From Sphingomonas montanisoli (lineage in GTDB: Bacteria > Pseudomonadota > Alphaproteobacteria > Sphingomonadales > Sphingomonadaceae), in contig NZ_VTOU01000002.1 in the NCBI RefSeq assembly GCF_008274695.1, positions 62,001 to 126,000 of the forward strand: DNA of 64,000 bases, written 5' to 3'. Shown piece by piece: positions 28,697 to 37,930 of this stretch. The position numbers and the translations under genes were made by a program. The stretch's first letter is position 1; each line of letters opens with the position of its first letter. The notes beneath the pieces are model-generated. The model did no database searches and had not been told where the DNA came from. It saw only the letters and a program-made list of their open reading frames with translations.

Positions 28697-29592
28697 TGCA
28701 GGAGGGCGCAGCCGATCCGGGGCTCTATCCGTTCCGTCCTTACCGCAACCGGCCGAAGATCGAATGGCCGAACGGCAAGACGGTTGCGGTGTGGGTGTCG
28801 CCGAACCTCGAATTCTACGAACTCGATCCGCCTGCCAATCCGCATCGCAAGAGTTGGACGAAGCCACACCCCGACGTCGTCGGTTACGGCCACCGCGACT
28901 ATGCCAATCGCGCGGGCCACTGGCGAATGGCCGACGCGATGACCAAATATGGCTTCCCCGGCTCGGTCAGCCTGTCGGTCGCCCTGTGCAACCACATCCC
29001 CGAAGTGGTCGAGGACGCCAATGCCCGTGGCTGGGAGTTCTTCAGTCATGGCATCTACAACACCCGCTACAGCTACGGCATGGACGAGGCGCAGGAACGC
29101 GCGATCATCGAGGATTCGATCAGGACGGTCCGCGACGCCACGGGCCAGACGATCAAGGGCTGGCTCGCGCCCGCGTTGACGCACACGCCACGCACGCTCG
29201 ATCTGCTGGCCGAATATGGTTTCGACTATACCTGCGATCTCTATCATGATGATCAGCCGGGTGACGTGAACGTCGCGAGCGGTCGGCTGATCTCGATGCC
29301 CTACAGCCTTGAGGTCAACGACCATTACGGCTTCTTCGTCTATAACATGTCGCCGCGCGAATATGCCGATACCCTGATCCGCCAATATGAGCGGCTGGCG
29401 GCAGAGGGATCTGCGTCGGGCACGGTGATGTGCATCCCGCTCCACTCCTATCTGATCGGTCAGCCGCACCGGATCGGGCCATTTGAGGAAGTTCTGCGTC
29501 ATATCGCCGCCGACGGCCGCGCATGGATCACGCGGTCGGGCGACATCGCCGATCATTATATGCGCAGCTTCGTCAAGGAGGTGGCGGCATGA
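28696..29592 (+). CDS. NodB-domain hydrolase, PuuE/cyclic-imidase type (paralog 1)
   Basis: A 298-residue protein with a polysaccharide-deacetylase (NodB) fold but an altered active site: EFYE replaces the usual TFDD and SHGIYNTRYSYG replaces HSxxH. This is the pattern of PuuE allantoinases and cyclic imide hydrolases, which open amide rings, rather than of sugar deacetylases. No signal peptide is present, so it is cytosolic, again unlike a wall deacetylase. Its start shares one base with the amidase stop. Likely substrate: a cyclic imide; exact compound unknown. Confidence 0.75.
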   Translation: MQEGAADPGLYPFRPYRNRPKIEWPNGKTVAVWVSPNLEFYELDPPANPHRKSWTKPHPDVVGYGHRDYANRAGHWRMADAMTKYGFPGSVSLSVALCNHIPEVVEDANARGWEFFSHGIYNTRYSYGMDEAQERAIIEDSIRTVRDATGQTIKGWLAPALTHTPRTLDLLAEYGFDYTCDLYHDDQPGDVNVASGRLISMPYSLEVNDHYGFFVYNMSPREYADTLIRQYERLAAEGSASGTVMCIPLHSYLIGQPHRIGPFEEVLRHIAADGRAWITRSGDIADHYMRSFVKEVAA

Positions 29593-30503
29593 GCCTCGAC
29601 CCTGCCTATCTCCAATATGCCCGCCGCCGCTACGGAATGGATCACGATCTCTATCCGTGGTCGAACCTGTTCGAACGGGCAGCGCCCGATCTGTGCGGGC
29701 GCCGCGTCGGGGTGGTCATCGTTGTCAACGTGGAATGGTTTCCGATCACGCCAGCGGACAAGCCGTTTCGCGCCCCGGGTCATATGCAGACGACCTATCC
29801 TGACTATCGGCACTATACGTCGCGCGAATATGGCACGCGCGTCGGTCTCTATCGTTTTCTCGATGCCTTTGCCGCCCGCGGAATTAGGGCGAGTTTCGCG
29901 GTCAATGCCGCCATTGCCGAACGCTATCCCGCGCTTGTCGCCGATATCGTCGCTGGCGGTCATGAGGTCGTCGCCCATTCGACTGACATGAACGGCACGA
30001 TCGCGACCGGGGTGCCCGAGGATGAGGAGCGCGCGTTGATCGCCGCCTCGCTCGATACGCTGGAGAAGATCGTCGGCAAACGCCCGCGCGGCTGGATGTC
30101 CATCGCGCGGTCGCAGAGCTGGAACACGCCACGGCTGCTCGCCGAGGCGGGACTGGGCTATATGTGCGACTGGGTGAACGACGATCTGCCGGTGCGCTTT
30201 GCCACCGCGGCGGGCTCGATCGTCAACGTGCCCGTCAACCACGAGCTGTCCGATCGCCAGATCATCACCGTGCAGCAGCAGTCGGCCGACAGTTACGTCC
30301 AGCAGATGCAGGATGCGACCATGGTGTTCGAGCGCGAGGCGGCGCGCTTCGGCGCGCGGATGCTGGCCCTAAACGTGACCCCTTACATCATGGGACTGCC
30401 CTATCGGATCGCCGCGTTCGAACGGCTGCTCGATTGGCTGGTGGCACGCGACGAAGTCGGCTTCCTCACCACTGGCGAGGTTGCAGATGCGACCAGCGAC
30501 TAG
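29589..30503 (+). CDS. NodB-domain hydrolase, PuuE/cyclic-imidase type (paralog 2)
   Basis: A 304-residue relative of the preceding protein, diverged in sequence. The core reads VVIVVNVEWFPI, ASFAVNAAIAERYPALVADIVAGGHEVVAHSTDMNG and GWMSIARSQSWNTPRLLAEAG. VEWF and AHSTDMNG stand where canonical deacetylases have metal-binding Asp and His residues, so hydrolysis of a ring amide is likelier than deacetylation. It starts at MSLDPAYLQYA (29589), overlapping the previous stop by 4 bases. Two adjacent paralogs may form a hetero-oligomer or act on two imides. The gene ends against the convergent regulator gene. Confidence 0.72.
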   Translation: MSLDPAYLQYARRRYGMDHDLYPWSNLFERAAPDLCGRRVGVVIVVNVEWFPITPADKPFRAPGHMQTTYPDYRHYTSREYGTRVGLYRFLDAFAARGIRASFAVNAAIAERYPALVADIVAGGHEVVAHSTDMNGTIATGVPEDEERALIAASLDTLEKIVGKRPRGWMSIARSQSWNTPRLLAEAGLGYMCDWVNDDLPVRFATAAGSIVNVPVNHELSDRQIITVQQQSADSYVQQMQDATMVFEREAARFGARMLALNVTPYIMGLPYRIAAFERLLDWLVARDEVGFLTTGEVADATSD

Positions 30504-31279
30504 ACACTCACTTCGGGTTCCAGCGTGCTGGTTTGCAGGTCAACGCTGACTTGGTAGCGGTCGGCGCGATAGAAGGCGCGTGTCAAAAGCAGTGGCGCAC
30601 CGTCCTCGTCGTGATAGGCGCGCGTAATCTTGAGCAACGGCATCATAGGCTCGATTTTGAGCGACGCCGCCATCGCCGGGTCGGCCGACACCGCAGCAAT
30701 CGTCTGCTTGGCCTTGTCGATGCGGCGCCCCGTTTGCTGGATCAAGGTCAGCAGCGGCGAATCTTTGAGGTTCCGTTCCGTCACGATGTCCTCGAACTCT
30801 TCGAGAAGATGCGCGATCGTGCAGCCGAGAGGCTCCCGATCGAGCCAGCGCAAACGGGTGGCCCGCACCAAAGGGGTTCCGACCGCCACACCCATCAGCG
30901 ACACGATCGGATCAATCGCTCGCTCCTTGCGTATGTCGATGACGGTCACCTTGGTGTTGCGTCCGAACATCACCAGAGAGTCGACCGCCTTGGCGATATT
31001 CGCCTCGATCGGCCGGACAGGCAGGTTATAAATGACCTGCGTGCCGACCCGGCGTTTGCGTGCGACGAAATTCTGTCCTGCCAATTCGTCAAGCGCACGG
31101 CGCGCCGTGATACGCGAAACACCGAAATTGTTCGACAGCTCCTGTTCGGTGGGAACCAGCGTTCCAAATGCCCGCGCACCGGATACGATTTCGTCGCGCA
31201 ACTGCATGTAAATCTGATGGTAAAGCGGGACAGCCGTATTGCGGTCGATGCTGAAAGCTTCTTGGCCGCCATCGAACAT
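30500..31279 (-). CDS. GntR-family regulator, HutC subfamily
   Basis: A 259-residue transcription factor. The N-terminal winged helix reads VPLYHQIYMQLRDEI, LVPTEQELSNNFGVSRITARRALDEL and GTQV; the C-terminal half is a UTRA ligand-binding domain ending LLLTRAFYRADRYQVSVDL. Start 31279 is chosen because GGGGAG lies 7 bases before that ATG; ATGs at 31300-31342 have no such site. It is divergent from the MFS gene, with a shared operator between them, and its stop overlaps the imidase operon end. It is the natural candidate for control of the whole island, probably as a repressor relieved by a pathway intermediate. Confidence 0.88.
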   Translation of the reverse strand: MFDGGQEAFSIDRNTAVPLYHQIYMQLRDEIVSGARAFGTLVPTEQELSNNFGVSRITARRALDELAGQNFVARKRRVGTQVIYNLPVRPIEANIAKAVDSLVMFGRNTKVTVIDIRKERAIDPIVSLMGVAVGTPLVRATRLRWLDREPLGCTIAHLLEEFEDIVTERNLKDSPLLTLIQQTGRRIDKAKQTIAAVSADPAMAASLKIEPMMPLLKITRAYHDEDGAPLLLTRAFYRADRYQVSVDLQTSTLEPEVSV

Positions 31280-31395
31280 ATCTGCTCCCCTGTCTCTCAT
31301 CATTGTCGGCTGGCGCAAAAGCCTGCTTACCGCCGCATACATAGGCGACTCCGCGTGCGCTGTGAAGTTGCACGATCCGCGATCCGTGCCGTCAA

Positions 31396-31415
31396 AAGAT
31401 ATATAGTTATAACAA
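31396..31415. promoter_or_regulatory. Island operator 2 (between regulator and MFS genes)
   Basis: AAGATATATAGTTATAACAA contains the palindrome GTTATAAC (31406-31413) and a perfect right half-site TATAACAA. It lies in the 201-base divergent region, 66 bases before the MFS start and 117 bases before the regulator start, so it could serve both. Confidence 0.55.
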
Positions 31416-31480
31416 TTATCTTGTGCCGATCGAGAGCGCAGGTGATAGTCGCTCAATCTTTTTTCTGCGGGGGCAAATAA

Positions 31481-32797
31481 ATGGCGGCAACGCACGGCGA
31501 AACCCAAACAACCCACGGTACGGACCTGATCGGCTGGACGCCGATGCAGTTCCTCGTCGTTGCGTTATGCACGCTGATCAATGCGCTGGACGGCATGGAT
31601 GTGCTGATCATGTCGTTCGTCGCGCCGACGATGTCGACGGACTGGAATCTGGACACCGGAACGCTTGGCATCATCTTTTCGGTCGGCCTGGCCGGCATGA
31701 TGGCGGGGTGCGTGCTGATCGCACCGTTGGCGGATAGTTTTGGACGGCGACCCGTCATTCTCGCCGCACTCACCATGCTCACTTTAGGCACTTTGGGGAC
31801 GGGTCTTGTCGGATCATTAGGTGCCTTTATCGCCTTCCGCACTATGACCGGGATCGGCATAGGAACACTGCTAGCCAGCATCGCCGCGCTCGTCAGCGAA
31901 TATGCTCCGGCCGGCAAGCGCAGTCTCGCGATCGGCGCGTTCCAGGCCGGCTATCCTCTGGGAGCGGTCTTTACGGGCCTGTTTGCCATCTGGGCAATTC
32001 CGGCCTTCGGTTGGCAAACCACCCTGCTTTTTGCCGGCTTGGCGAGCGCGTTGGTATTGCCTGTGGCATTCATCTGGCTGCCGGAATCGATCAACTATCT
32101 CGAAAATCGCCAGCCGCCAAACGCGCTGAATCGCATCAACGCCTTGCGGATGCGCCTTTCGCTGCCGCCTCGCTCCGAATTGCCTGCGCAAAGGGAGCGC
32201 GGAAGTCTGCCGAAGATCGGTAACCTGTTCGCGGGCGGTTTATGGCGATCGACCCTGCTGCTGTGGGTTTCGTCTTTCGCGTCTTTCGCGGTGCTCTACT
32301 TCGTGACGAGCTGGATCCCAAAGCTGTCGATCGAAGCGGGGTTGGATGCCAACAAGGCGCTGTGGGCCGGATCCATCTTCAACCTCGGTGGGTTGGTGGG
32401 CGCATCGAGCATCGGATGGCTCGCCACGCGATTCGATATCGGAAAGCTGATCCGCATCTACATGATGGTCGGTGGCGCACTGCTCGTCCTGTTCGCTGCA
32501 CCAATGCCTTTGCCAGCCGTGCTCCTGATCGCCGCGCTCCTGGGGCTCACGGTGCAGGGTGGCTTTAGCGGATATTATTCGCTCGCCGCGCAGATGTATC
32601 CACCGTCGGTACGCAGTTCGGGCATCGGCTGGGCGATCGGTATCGGTCGTGGTGGCTCGGTGATCGGCCCACTTGCGGGCGGTTTCCTGCTCGCCACCGA
32701 TGTGCCGCTATGGGCAGTATTCCTCTGCTTCGCTGCGCCGCTCGTGTTCGCGGGGGTGCTCGCATCGCTGGTGCGCCATCGCGGAGATCTCACCTGA
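31481..32797 (+). CDS. MFS transporter of the aromatic-acid/dicarboxylate (AAHS) type
   Basis: A 438-residue carrier with twelve predicted membrane helices. Helix 1 contains LDGMDVLIMSFVAPTM, the AAHS-family Asp pair, and the 2-3 loop has DSFGRRPVI. AAHS carriers import small carboxylates, often aromatic, with protons. It is divergent from the GntR regulator with an operator in between, so it is probably induced with the pathway and imports the substrate or a breakdown acid. The substrate is not predictable from sequence. Confidence 0.85.
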   Translation: MAATHGETQTTHGTDLIGWTPMQFLVVALCTLINALDGMDVLIMSFVAPTMSTDWNLDTGTLGIIFSVGLAGMMAGCVLIAPLADSFGRRPVILAALTMLTLGTLGTGLVGSLGAFIAFRTMTGIGIGTLLASIAALVSEYAPAGKRSLAIGAFQAGYPLGAVFTGLFAIWAIPAFGWQTTLLFAGLASALVLPVAFIWLPESINYLENRQPPNALNRINALRMRLSLPPRSELPAQRERGSLPKIGNLFAGGLWRSTLLLWVSSFASFAVLYFVTSWIPKLSIEAGLDANKALWAGSIFNLGGLVGASSIGWLATRFDIGKLIRIYMMVGGALLVLFAAPMPLPAVLLIAALLGLTVQGGFSGYYSLAAQMYPPSVRSSGIGWAIGIGRGGSVIGPLAGGFLLATDVPLWAVFLCFAAPLVFAGVLASLVRHRGDLT

Positions 32798-32808
32798 ACG
32801 AGGGTGTT

Positions 32809-32828
32809 AAGTCATATTTGTATAACAA
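32809..32828. promoter_or_regulatory. Island operator 3a (upstream of TonB receptor)
   Basis: AAGTCATATTTGTATAACAA has the intact right half-site TATAACAA (32821-32828). It lies just after the MFS gene and 30 bases upstream of a better copy, in the leader of the TonB receptor gene. Confidence 0.4.
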
Positions 32829-32857
32829 TTGACTTGCGCCCCGGCGCGACTCGTGTT

Positions 32858-32877
32858 TTGATATGATCATATAACAA
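32858..32877. promoter_or_regulatory. Island operator 3b (upstream of TonB receptor)
   Basis: TTGATATGATCATATAACAA matches the island consensus closely, with both TTG/CAA ends and the TATAACAA half-site. It is about 100 bases before the receptor start, near the expected promoter. Confidence 0.55.
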
Positions 32878-32978
32878 ATAGGCGTTCGACACGGGCTGAA
32901 GTCCGGCGAGGCCGACGCGAAAATCGCGGACGCAGGCTGGACATCCAGGGAGTTTCGTCAGTTCGAAGGGGGAGTACA

Positions 32979-35405
32979 ATGAAGCAGAGTTTTTGGCGGG
33001 TATCGTCGGCCGCGTTGGCTATCGCGATTGGCTCGTTTCAGGCCGGGGCGGCTTTTGCGCAGAATGCCGCCTCAAGTGTCGACACCGGATCGCAAACCGC
33101 GGCTGATGCCGCGGACTCGATGGAAATCACAGTCACTGCGCGTCGGCGCGATGAAAGCCTTCTTGAGATCCCTGTCGCGATCTCGGCCTTGAGCGACAAG
33201 TCGCTCGAGTCGCGCGGCATCAAGGATATTCAGGCGATCTCGCAGTTCACGCCGGGCTTCCAATATGTGAACGAAAATCTCGGCCGTAACGACCGTGGTT
33301 TCACTACGCTCACGTTCCGCGGCATGGAGGCCGGCACGTTTCTGGTGACGCGCCAGCCGGCGCAGGCCTTCCTCGACGGCATTCCGATTGTTGGCGGCAA
33401 CATTCCGGGCCTGGACGACGTGCAGCGTGTCGAGGTCATCAAGGGACCTCAGAGCGCGTATTTCGGCCGCTCGACTTTTTCTGGCGCGATCAATTTCATC
33501 TCGAAGGATCCCGGTTTCGAATGGTCGGGCCGCGCAAAGGCTGATGTCGGCCGGTTCGGTACCGCTGATACCAACATCATGGTCGAAGGTCCGCTGGTCG
33601 GCGACAAGCTCGCCTTCCGCTTGAGCGGGCGGTATTACACCACTGACGGCCAGTATGTGAACGCTGCGGATTCGAGCGAGCGCCTGGGCGCGCGTTCGAC
33701 TAAGTCGGTCGCCGGCACGCTGTTGTTCCAGCCCAACGATGCTTTCCACGCCAAGGCCTTCCTTGGTGTCTGGAAGGACCGTGACGGCCCCTCCGCAGAC
33801 GCGCTGACCGGTGAGGCGCAGCGCAACTGTCGGACGACGGGTGCGACGGTCAACACCTATATCTGCGGCAAGATTCCTTCGATCCCAGCCTCGGCGATCG
33901 GCAAGGTTACGACGATTACGCCGCGCTTCCGAAGCCTGATCCTCAACAACGACGCTAACCTCGCCTCGGTTGTCGATCAGAACTTCCTGCAGGGTGCGGG
34001 GCTGGAGCGTCACGCGATCCAGAGCACGTTGGCGCTCGGCTACGAGTTCGATAGCGGCATCTCGATCGACGCGAATGGCGGTTACAATTACAACGCGTTC
34101 GAGATCGTACCCGGTAACGCGGTGACCAATACCACGCGCCGGCCCAATCCCAACTTCGGACGCCTTCCCGGTGCGCCGCAGTTCCAGGAAGATCTGCAGA
34201 ATCGCGTCGACCAGGAGAATTTCGGTTATGGCGGCGAACTGCGTGTAAGCTCGCCGGCGAAGCAGAGCTTCCGCTGGATGGTTGGCGCCAGTTCCTTCTT
34301 CCAGCAGGCGCAGGGGCGTTCGTTTGGTGAAGGCACGACCGCCAGCGGCTTCAACGACGGTGCGCTGGTCACCGATCGCGACGTCCTCACGACAGGCGTA
34401 TTCACGGCGCTTGCTTATGATTTCATCGAAAGCCTGACGCTGAACGTCGAGGCGCGATATCAGTGGGATAACGTCAACTCGCAGGTCATCAAGCCGACGG
34501 TGGGCCCGGTTTACAAGAAGACGTTCAAGAGCTTCCAGCCGCGCGTTATCCTGCAGTACAAGGCCAGCGATCAGATCAATCTGTATGCCAGTGCGGCGCA
34601 AGCCTACCGGCCCGGCGACTTCAACGCCAACCTCGGCCTCTTCACCGCCGCCGAGCGCGCAGAGATCGAACTCGAAACGGGTGCAAGCTCGATCGTGCTC
34701 GATCAGGAAAAGCTGTGGATGTACGAAGGCGGCATCAAGGGCCGTTTCTTCGGCGGCATTCTCACCGGAACGCTCGCGGGTTACTATGGTGATTGGAGCA
34801 ACATCCACGTCTTCACCAACCTGACGATCTCGCGCACCGCTGCGAACCCGCTGGGGCGTGGCGTCGATATCGCCACAGCCAGCGGCGATGCCAAGCTTTA
34901 CGGCATGGAACTCGAAGGCTCGCTCAAGATTTCGGACTCGCTGACCACGGACTTCGGCTTCGGCTACACCCGTGTGAAGCTGGAAAGTGCCTATCTCTGC
35001 TCGGTCTGTCAGCCGCTGATCGGCACGCGTACTGTGACGGGCAATCAGAAGGCGCGTGTCCCGAAATATACGGGCAACTTCGGGGTCACCTATTCGCGAC
35101 CGATCAACGACATCTTCACGGTCGTGGCGCATGGCGACTTCACCTATCGCGGAACGAGCTTCGCCGAGGATGCCAATCTGGCGCGAACCGGGGCGGTGAA
35201 GCGCGTGAACGCAACGCTGGGGCTGCAGCGCGAAGAATATAGCTTCACTCTCTACGCCACGAATATCTTCAACAACAAGGCGATCAATTCGGCGTCGTCG
35301 GGAACCAACAACCTCGATCTGGGGCCGACGGGGCAGGGCCGTGCGCTCTCCTTCGCGCTGCCTGAGAAGCCAACCTACGGCGTTCGCGTCGCCTACAAGT
35401 TCTGA
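32979..35405 (+). CDS. TonB-dependent outer-membrane receptor
   Basis: An 808-residue receptor. A signal peptide (ending GAAFAQ) is followed by a TonB-box-like MEITVTARRRDESLLEIPVAI, a plug domain (DVQRVEVIKGPQSAYFGRSTFSGAINFISK) and a 22-strand barrel ending in the aromatic ...YGVRVAYKF. This sphingomonad type imports varied organic compounds, not only iron chelates. GGGGGAG sits before the ATG. It lies downstream of two operators and 86 bases before the propeller-cytochrome gene, so it probably imports the island's primary substrate. Confidence 0.92.
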   Translation: MKQSFWRVSSAALAIAIGSFQAGAAFAQNAASSVDTGSQTAADAADSMEITVTARRRDESLLEIPVAISALSDKSLESRGIKDIQAISQFTPGFQYVNENLGRNDRGFTTLTFRGMEAGTFLVTRQPAQAFLDGIPIVGGNIPGLDDVQRVEVIKGPQSAYFGRSTFSGAINFISKDPGFEWSGRAKADVGRFGTADTNIMVEGPLVGDKLAFRLSGRYYTTDGQYVNAADSSERLGARSTKSVAGTLLFQPNDAFHAKAFLGVWKDRDGPSADALTGEAQRNCRTTGATVNTYICGKIPSIPASAIGKVTTITPRFRSLILNNDANLASVVDQNFLQGAGLERHAIQSTLALGYEFDSGISIDANGGYNYNAFEIVPGNAVTNTTRRPNPNFGRLPGAPQFQEDLQNRVDQENFGYGGELRVSSPAKQSFRWMVGASSFFQQAQGRSFGEGTTASGFNDGALVTDRDVLTTGVFTALAYDFIESLTLNVEARYQWDNVNSQVIKPTVGPVYKKTFKSFQPRVILQYKASDQINLYASAAQAYRPGDFNANLGLFTAAERAEIELETGASSIVLDQEKLWMYEGGIKGRFFGGILTGTLAGYYGDWSNIHVFTNLTISRTAANPLGRGVDIATASGDAKLYGMELEGSLKISDSLTTDFGFGYTRVKLESAYLCSVCQPLIGTRTVTGNQKARVPKYTGNFGVTYSRPINDIFTVVAHGDFTYRGTSFAEDANLARTGAVKRVNATLGLQREEYSFTLYATNIFNNKAINSASSGTNNLDLGPTGQGRALSFALPEKPTYGVRVAYKF

Positions 35406-35438
35406 TGGGAGCATCGCTCCTGACCAGGAAAATGCACA

Positions 35439-35465
35439 CGCTCCGCCGGTTCACCCGGCGGAGCG
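35439..35465 (+). terminator. Hairpin between receptor and propeller-cytochrome gene
   Basis: CGCTCCGCCGG (35439-35449) pairs perfectly with CCGGCGGAGCG (35455-35465) around a 5-base loop. No T run follows, so it may tune the relative expression of the receptor and downstream genes by attenuation or mRNA protection rather than end the transcript. Confidence 0.45.
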
Positions 35466-35491
35466 ACACGCTTAATCCAGCGAGGTCTGAG

Positions 35492-37387
35492 ATGACGAGT
35501 AGAATGGGTTTCCGACGTGGGATCGCCATGGTGTCGGCGGCATTCGGCTTGGGCGCGGTCGGCGCACACGCCGCGCAATTGCCCGGCATGGGCGAAATGA
35601 CGGGCTCGGTGAAGGCGGCAAAGGCGTTTAAGTCGGCCAAGGTCTATGCGTTCAACAAAGACCGTCAGATCAAATATATGGTCTTCACCGAAAATGGCGC
35701 TTTCCGGGCGACCAATATGTATCCGGGCACCTATACGGTGACGATCGACAAGCCCGGCCTGAAGGCCGCACCCGCGACGATCACGATCGAGCCGGGCAAG
35801 ACAGCGACGCTCAACATCGCAGCGAAGACAGCGCCTGTCGCACCAACCTATATCGGCGGTCAGGTTTATCCGGACACGGAGATCCAGCCCTACAACAAGA
35901 TCTATCCGGCGGGTGCCGGTCGCGACATCATCGAACGGACCTGCCAGGGCTGCCACACGGTTCAGCTCTTTCCTTACAATGTGAAGCGCACCTATCCGAC
36001 GGGACGCAATCTGAAGGACAAGGCCGCATGGGCGATTACGGTCGATCGCATGCACAAGGGACCGGCCTTTGGTGAGCGTGGCGTCGGCTATTGGGATGCC
36101 AAGCTGCTGAAGCCGGGCGAGCGAGAAGTCCTGATCGATTATCTCGCCAAGAATTTCGGGGCTGATTCCAAGCCGCGCGTCGTGCAGCAGGAACTGCCCG
36201 ATCCGCCGCTTGACGAGAAGATGCTCGGCAAGGCCCAGTATATTACCTACTTCTTCCCGAACGTAGCCGGGAAGCCCGACCGCTTCACCCAGCAGATCGA
36301 TTTCTGCAAAGGCGAAGTTTACATCGCAGACCGCGGCCTGCCAGGCCTGGTGAAGCTCGATCCGACAACCGGCAAGCATGTCGACATCGTCGGACATGGC
36401 GGTGGCCACGGCATCACGACCGACGAAAATTGCGGAATCTGGTATACGGGTGAAACCATCCGTCACTACGATCCCAGCACCGACAAGCACGATTCCTACG
36501 TGATCGAGAAGGGCGCCGGTCTCGGGTCGATCACCACCATGTTCAACACCAAGGGCGATCTGTGGATGGCCATGCTCGGTGCTGGCAAGATCGCAAAGTG
36601 GGAACGAACCACCGACACGGTCAAATATTGGGATTTGCCCCAGCCCGGTCTGACCTATGGCAAGTCGCGACCTTATGGTCTCGTCCTCGACCAGAAGGAA
36701 CGTGTCTGGTTCGGCGAGTATCACAAGAGCAGCATCGGCATGTTCGATCCCGCGACCGAAACCTACAAAAGCTTCCGTCTGACGCCGCTTGCGCCGACAA
36801 ACATCCGTCGCCTCGGCGTGGATTCGAAGGGCCACGTCTGGGCTTCGACCTGGGGGCGTCCCAATCTGGTGAAGGGCGGCTCGATGTTTGAGCTCGACCC
36901 GGAAAGCGGGAAGGTGACCGAATATCCCATCGGTATTCCCTACACCAACCCCTACGATACCAAGCCCGACGAACAGGACAATGTCTGGGCTTCGACGGAC
37001 AATTACCTGATCCGGATCGACGCCAAGACTCGCAAGATGACCCGTTATCCCGCGCCCAGCCGCACCGATATTCCGATGATGACGATCGGCAGGAATGGCG
37101 GCGTGTGGTTCACGGATCGTGGCGCTGGCCAGTCTGGCGCCTATGGCGGCACTGCATCGGTCCTCTATCCGGATAAGGATGCGATCACCGAGTTCGCCGC
37201 CTATTTCGGCCCGAACAATACGGCGAACCACCTGTCCAAATATCAGGGACCGCCGCCGCCGAAGGCGGAAGGGGTGATCAAGGAATCGCCCAACGGCGCC
37301 CAGAACTCGGCCACGCCGGGCAATGCTACCGCGCCTAAGATTCTGGGTCCGGTGAAGCCGGACTCGGCCTTGGGTCACCTCGAATAA
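35492..37387 (+). CDS. Secreted fusion: regulatory-like beta-sandwich, cytochrome c, Vgb-type propeller
   Basis: A 631-residue exported protein. Order: signal peptide (to about residue 28, ...GAHAAQ), a carboxypeptidase-regulatory-like beta-sandwich (about 35-112), a c-type cytochrome domain with haem motif CQGCH (151-155), and a seven-bladed Vgb/streptogramin-lyase-like propeller (about 220-590) with repeats such as GHGGGHGITTDENCGIWYTGE and YGLVLDQKERVWFGEYHKSSIG. Covalent haem implies periplasmic redox work. Start 35492 follows GAGG; the upstream ATG at 35405 lacks a signal sequence. It precedes a cytochrome c and two membrane proteins, suggesting an electron route. Enzyme activity is unknown. 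Confidence 0.8.
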   Translation: MTSRMGFRRGIAMVSAAFGLGAVGAHAAQLPGMGEMTGSVKAAKAFKSAKVYAFNKDRQIKYMVFTENGAFRATNMYPGTYTVTIDKPGLKAAPATITIEPGKTATLNIAAKTAPVAPTYIGGQVYPDTEIQPYNKIYPAGAGRDIIERTCQGCHTVQLFPYNVKRTYPTGRNLKDKAAWAITVDRMHKGPAFGERGVGYWDAKLLKPGEREVLIDYLAKNFGADSKPRVVQQELPDPPLDEKMLGKAQYITYFFPNVAGKPDRFTQQIDFCKGEVYIADRGLPGLVKLDPTTGKHVDIVGHGGGHGITTDENCGIWYTGETIRHYDPSTDKHDSYVIEKGAGLGSITTMFNTKGDLWMAMLGAGKIAKWERTTDTVKYWDLPQPGLTYGKSRPYGLVLDQKERVWFGEYHKSSIGMFDPATETYKSFRLTPLAPTNIRRLGVDSKGHVWASTWGRPNLVKGGSMFELDPESGKVTEYPIGIPYTNPYDTKPDEQDNVWASTDNYLIRIDAKTRKMTRYPAPSRTDIPMMTIGRNGGVWFTDRGAGQSGAYGGTASVLYPDKDAITEFAAYFGPNNTANHLSKYQGPPPPKAEGVIKESPNGAQNSATPGNATAPKILGPVKPDSALGHLE

Positions 37388-37395
37388 CAATTGAG

Positions 37396-37431
37396 CGGAG
37401 GCCGGTAATTCCGGCCTCCGTGCCCATTTTT
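37396..37431 (+). terminator. Intrinsic terminator after propeller-cytochrome gene
   Basis: CGGAGGCCGG (37396-37405) pairs perfectly with CCGGCCTCCG (37411-37420) around TAATT, followed by GCCCATTTTT. Stem plus T run is a good intrinsic terminator. It may be partial, since the cytochrome gene follows within 30 bases. Confidence 0.7.
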
Positions 37432-37458
37432 CGCCAAGTTACAGTGTCAGGAATGCGT

Positions 37459-37899
37459 ATGTCCCGCTTCACCCAACCCGCCATCGTCCTCCTGATTGCC
37501 GGATGTGCTTTGGTTGGCACCGCGAGTTTCGGCACCCCAGCGATCGAGCAGGGGCCGGCGGCATCTTCTATCGATCCGCAGATGATCGAGGCGGGGCGCA
37601 AGAGCTTCGAAACCAACTGCGGCGAATGCCACACCATCGTGAAGGACGGCCGGCCATCCATGGGCCCCAATCTGTGGGGTCTGATGGGCAAGAAGCTTGG
37701 ATCCAATAGCAGCGAGTTCACCTATTCGGACGCCCTGTTCAATTCCACGCTGACCTGGACGCCGGAGAATCTTGATAAGTGGATCAAGAGCCCGCCGGAA
37801 TTCGTGCCCGACAATGCAATGCCCTATATCGGCATGGAAGACGCCGCCGAGCGAAAGGCGATCGTCGCCTATATCGGCAAAGCTTCGGCGCAGGAGTGA
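37459..37899 (+). CDS. Class I cytochrome c
   Basis: A 146-residue exported cytochrome. After the signal segment (FTQPAIVLLIAGCALVGTASFG) the mature domain has CGECH as haem-binding motif (near residue 54) and a distal Met candidate in DNAMPYIGM. The fold resembles short mitochondrial-type cytochromes c (GPNLWGLMGKKLGS). Start 37459 gives proper spacing to CAGGA; ATG 37453 touches it. It is the obvious electron partner for the propeller-cytochrome upstream and the membrane proteins downstream. Confidence 0.88.
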   Translation: MSRFTQPAIVLLIAGCALVGTASFGTPAIEQGPAASSIDPQMIEAGRKSFETNCGECHTIVKDGRPSMGPNLWGLMGKKLGSNSSEFTYSDALFNSTLTWTPENLDKWIKSPPEFVPDNAMPYIGMEDAAERKAIVAYIGKASAQE

Positions 37900-37930
37900 T
37901 GGGCGAAGCTGCATAGCGAAGGGGGGCACG

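Noticed and set aside
28696-30503. Cell-wall or chitin polysaccharide deacetylases
   Set aside because: No signal peptides, canonical metal motifs absent, and the genes are fused in an operon with an amidase and an acyl-CoA lyase.
33072-35414. A 780-residue minus-strand frame opposite the first TonB receptor
   Set aside because: It is a composition-driven shadow of a clear receptor gene.
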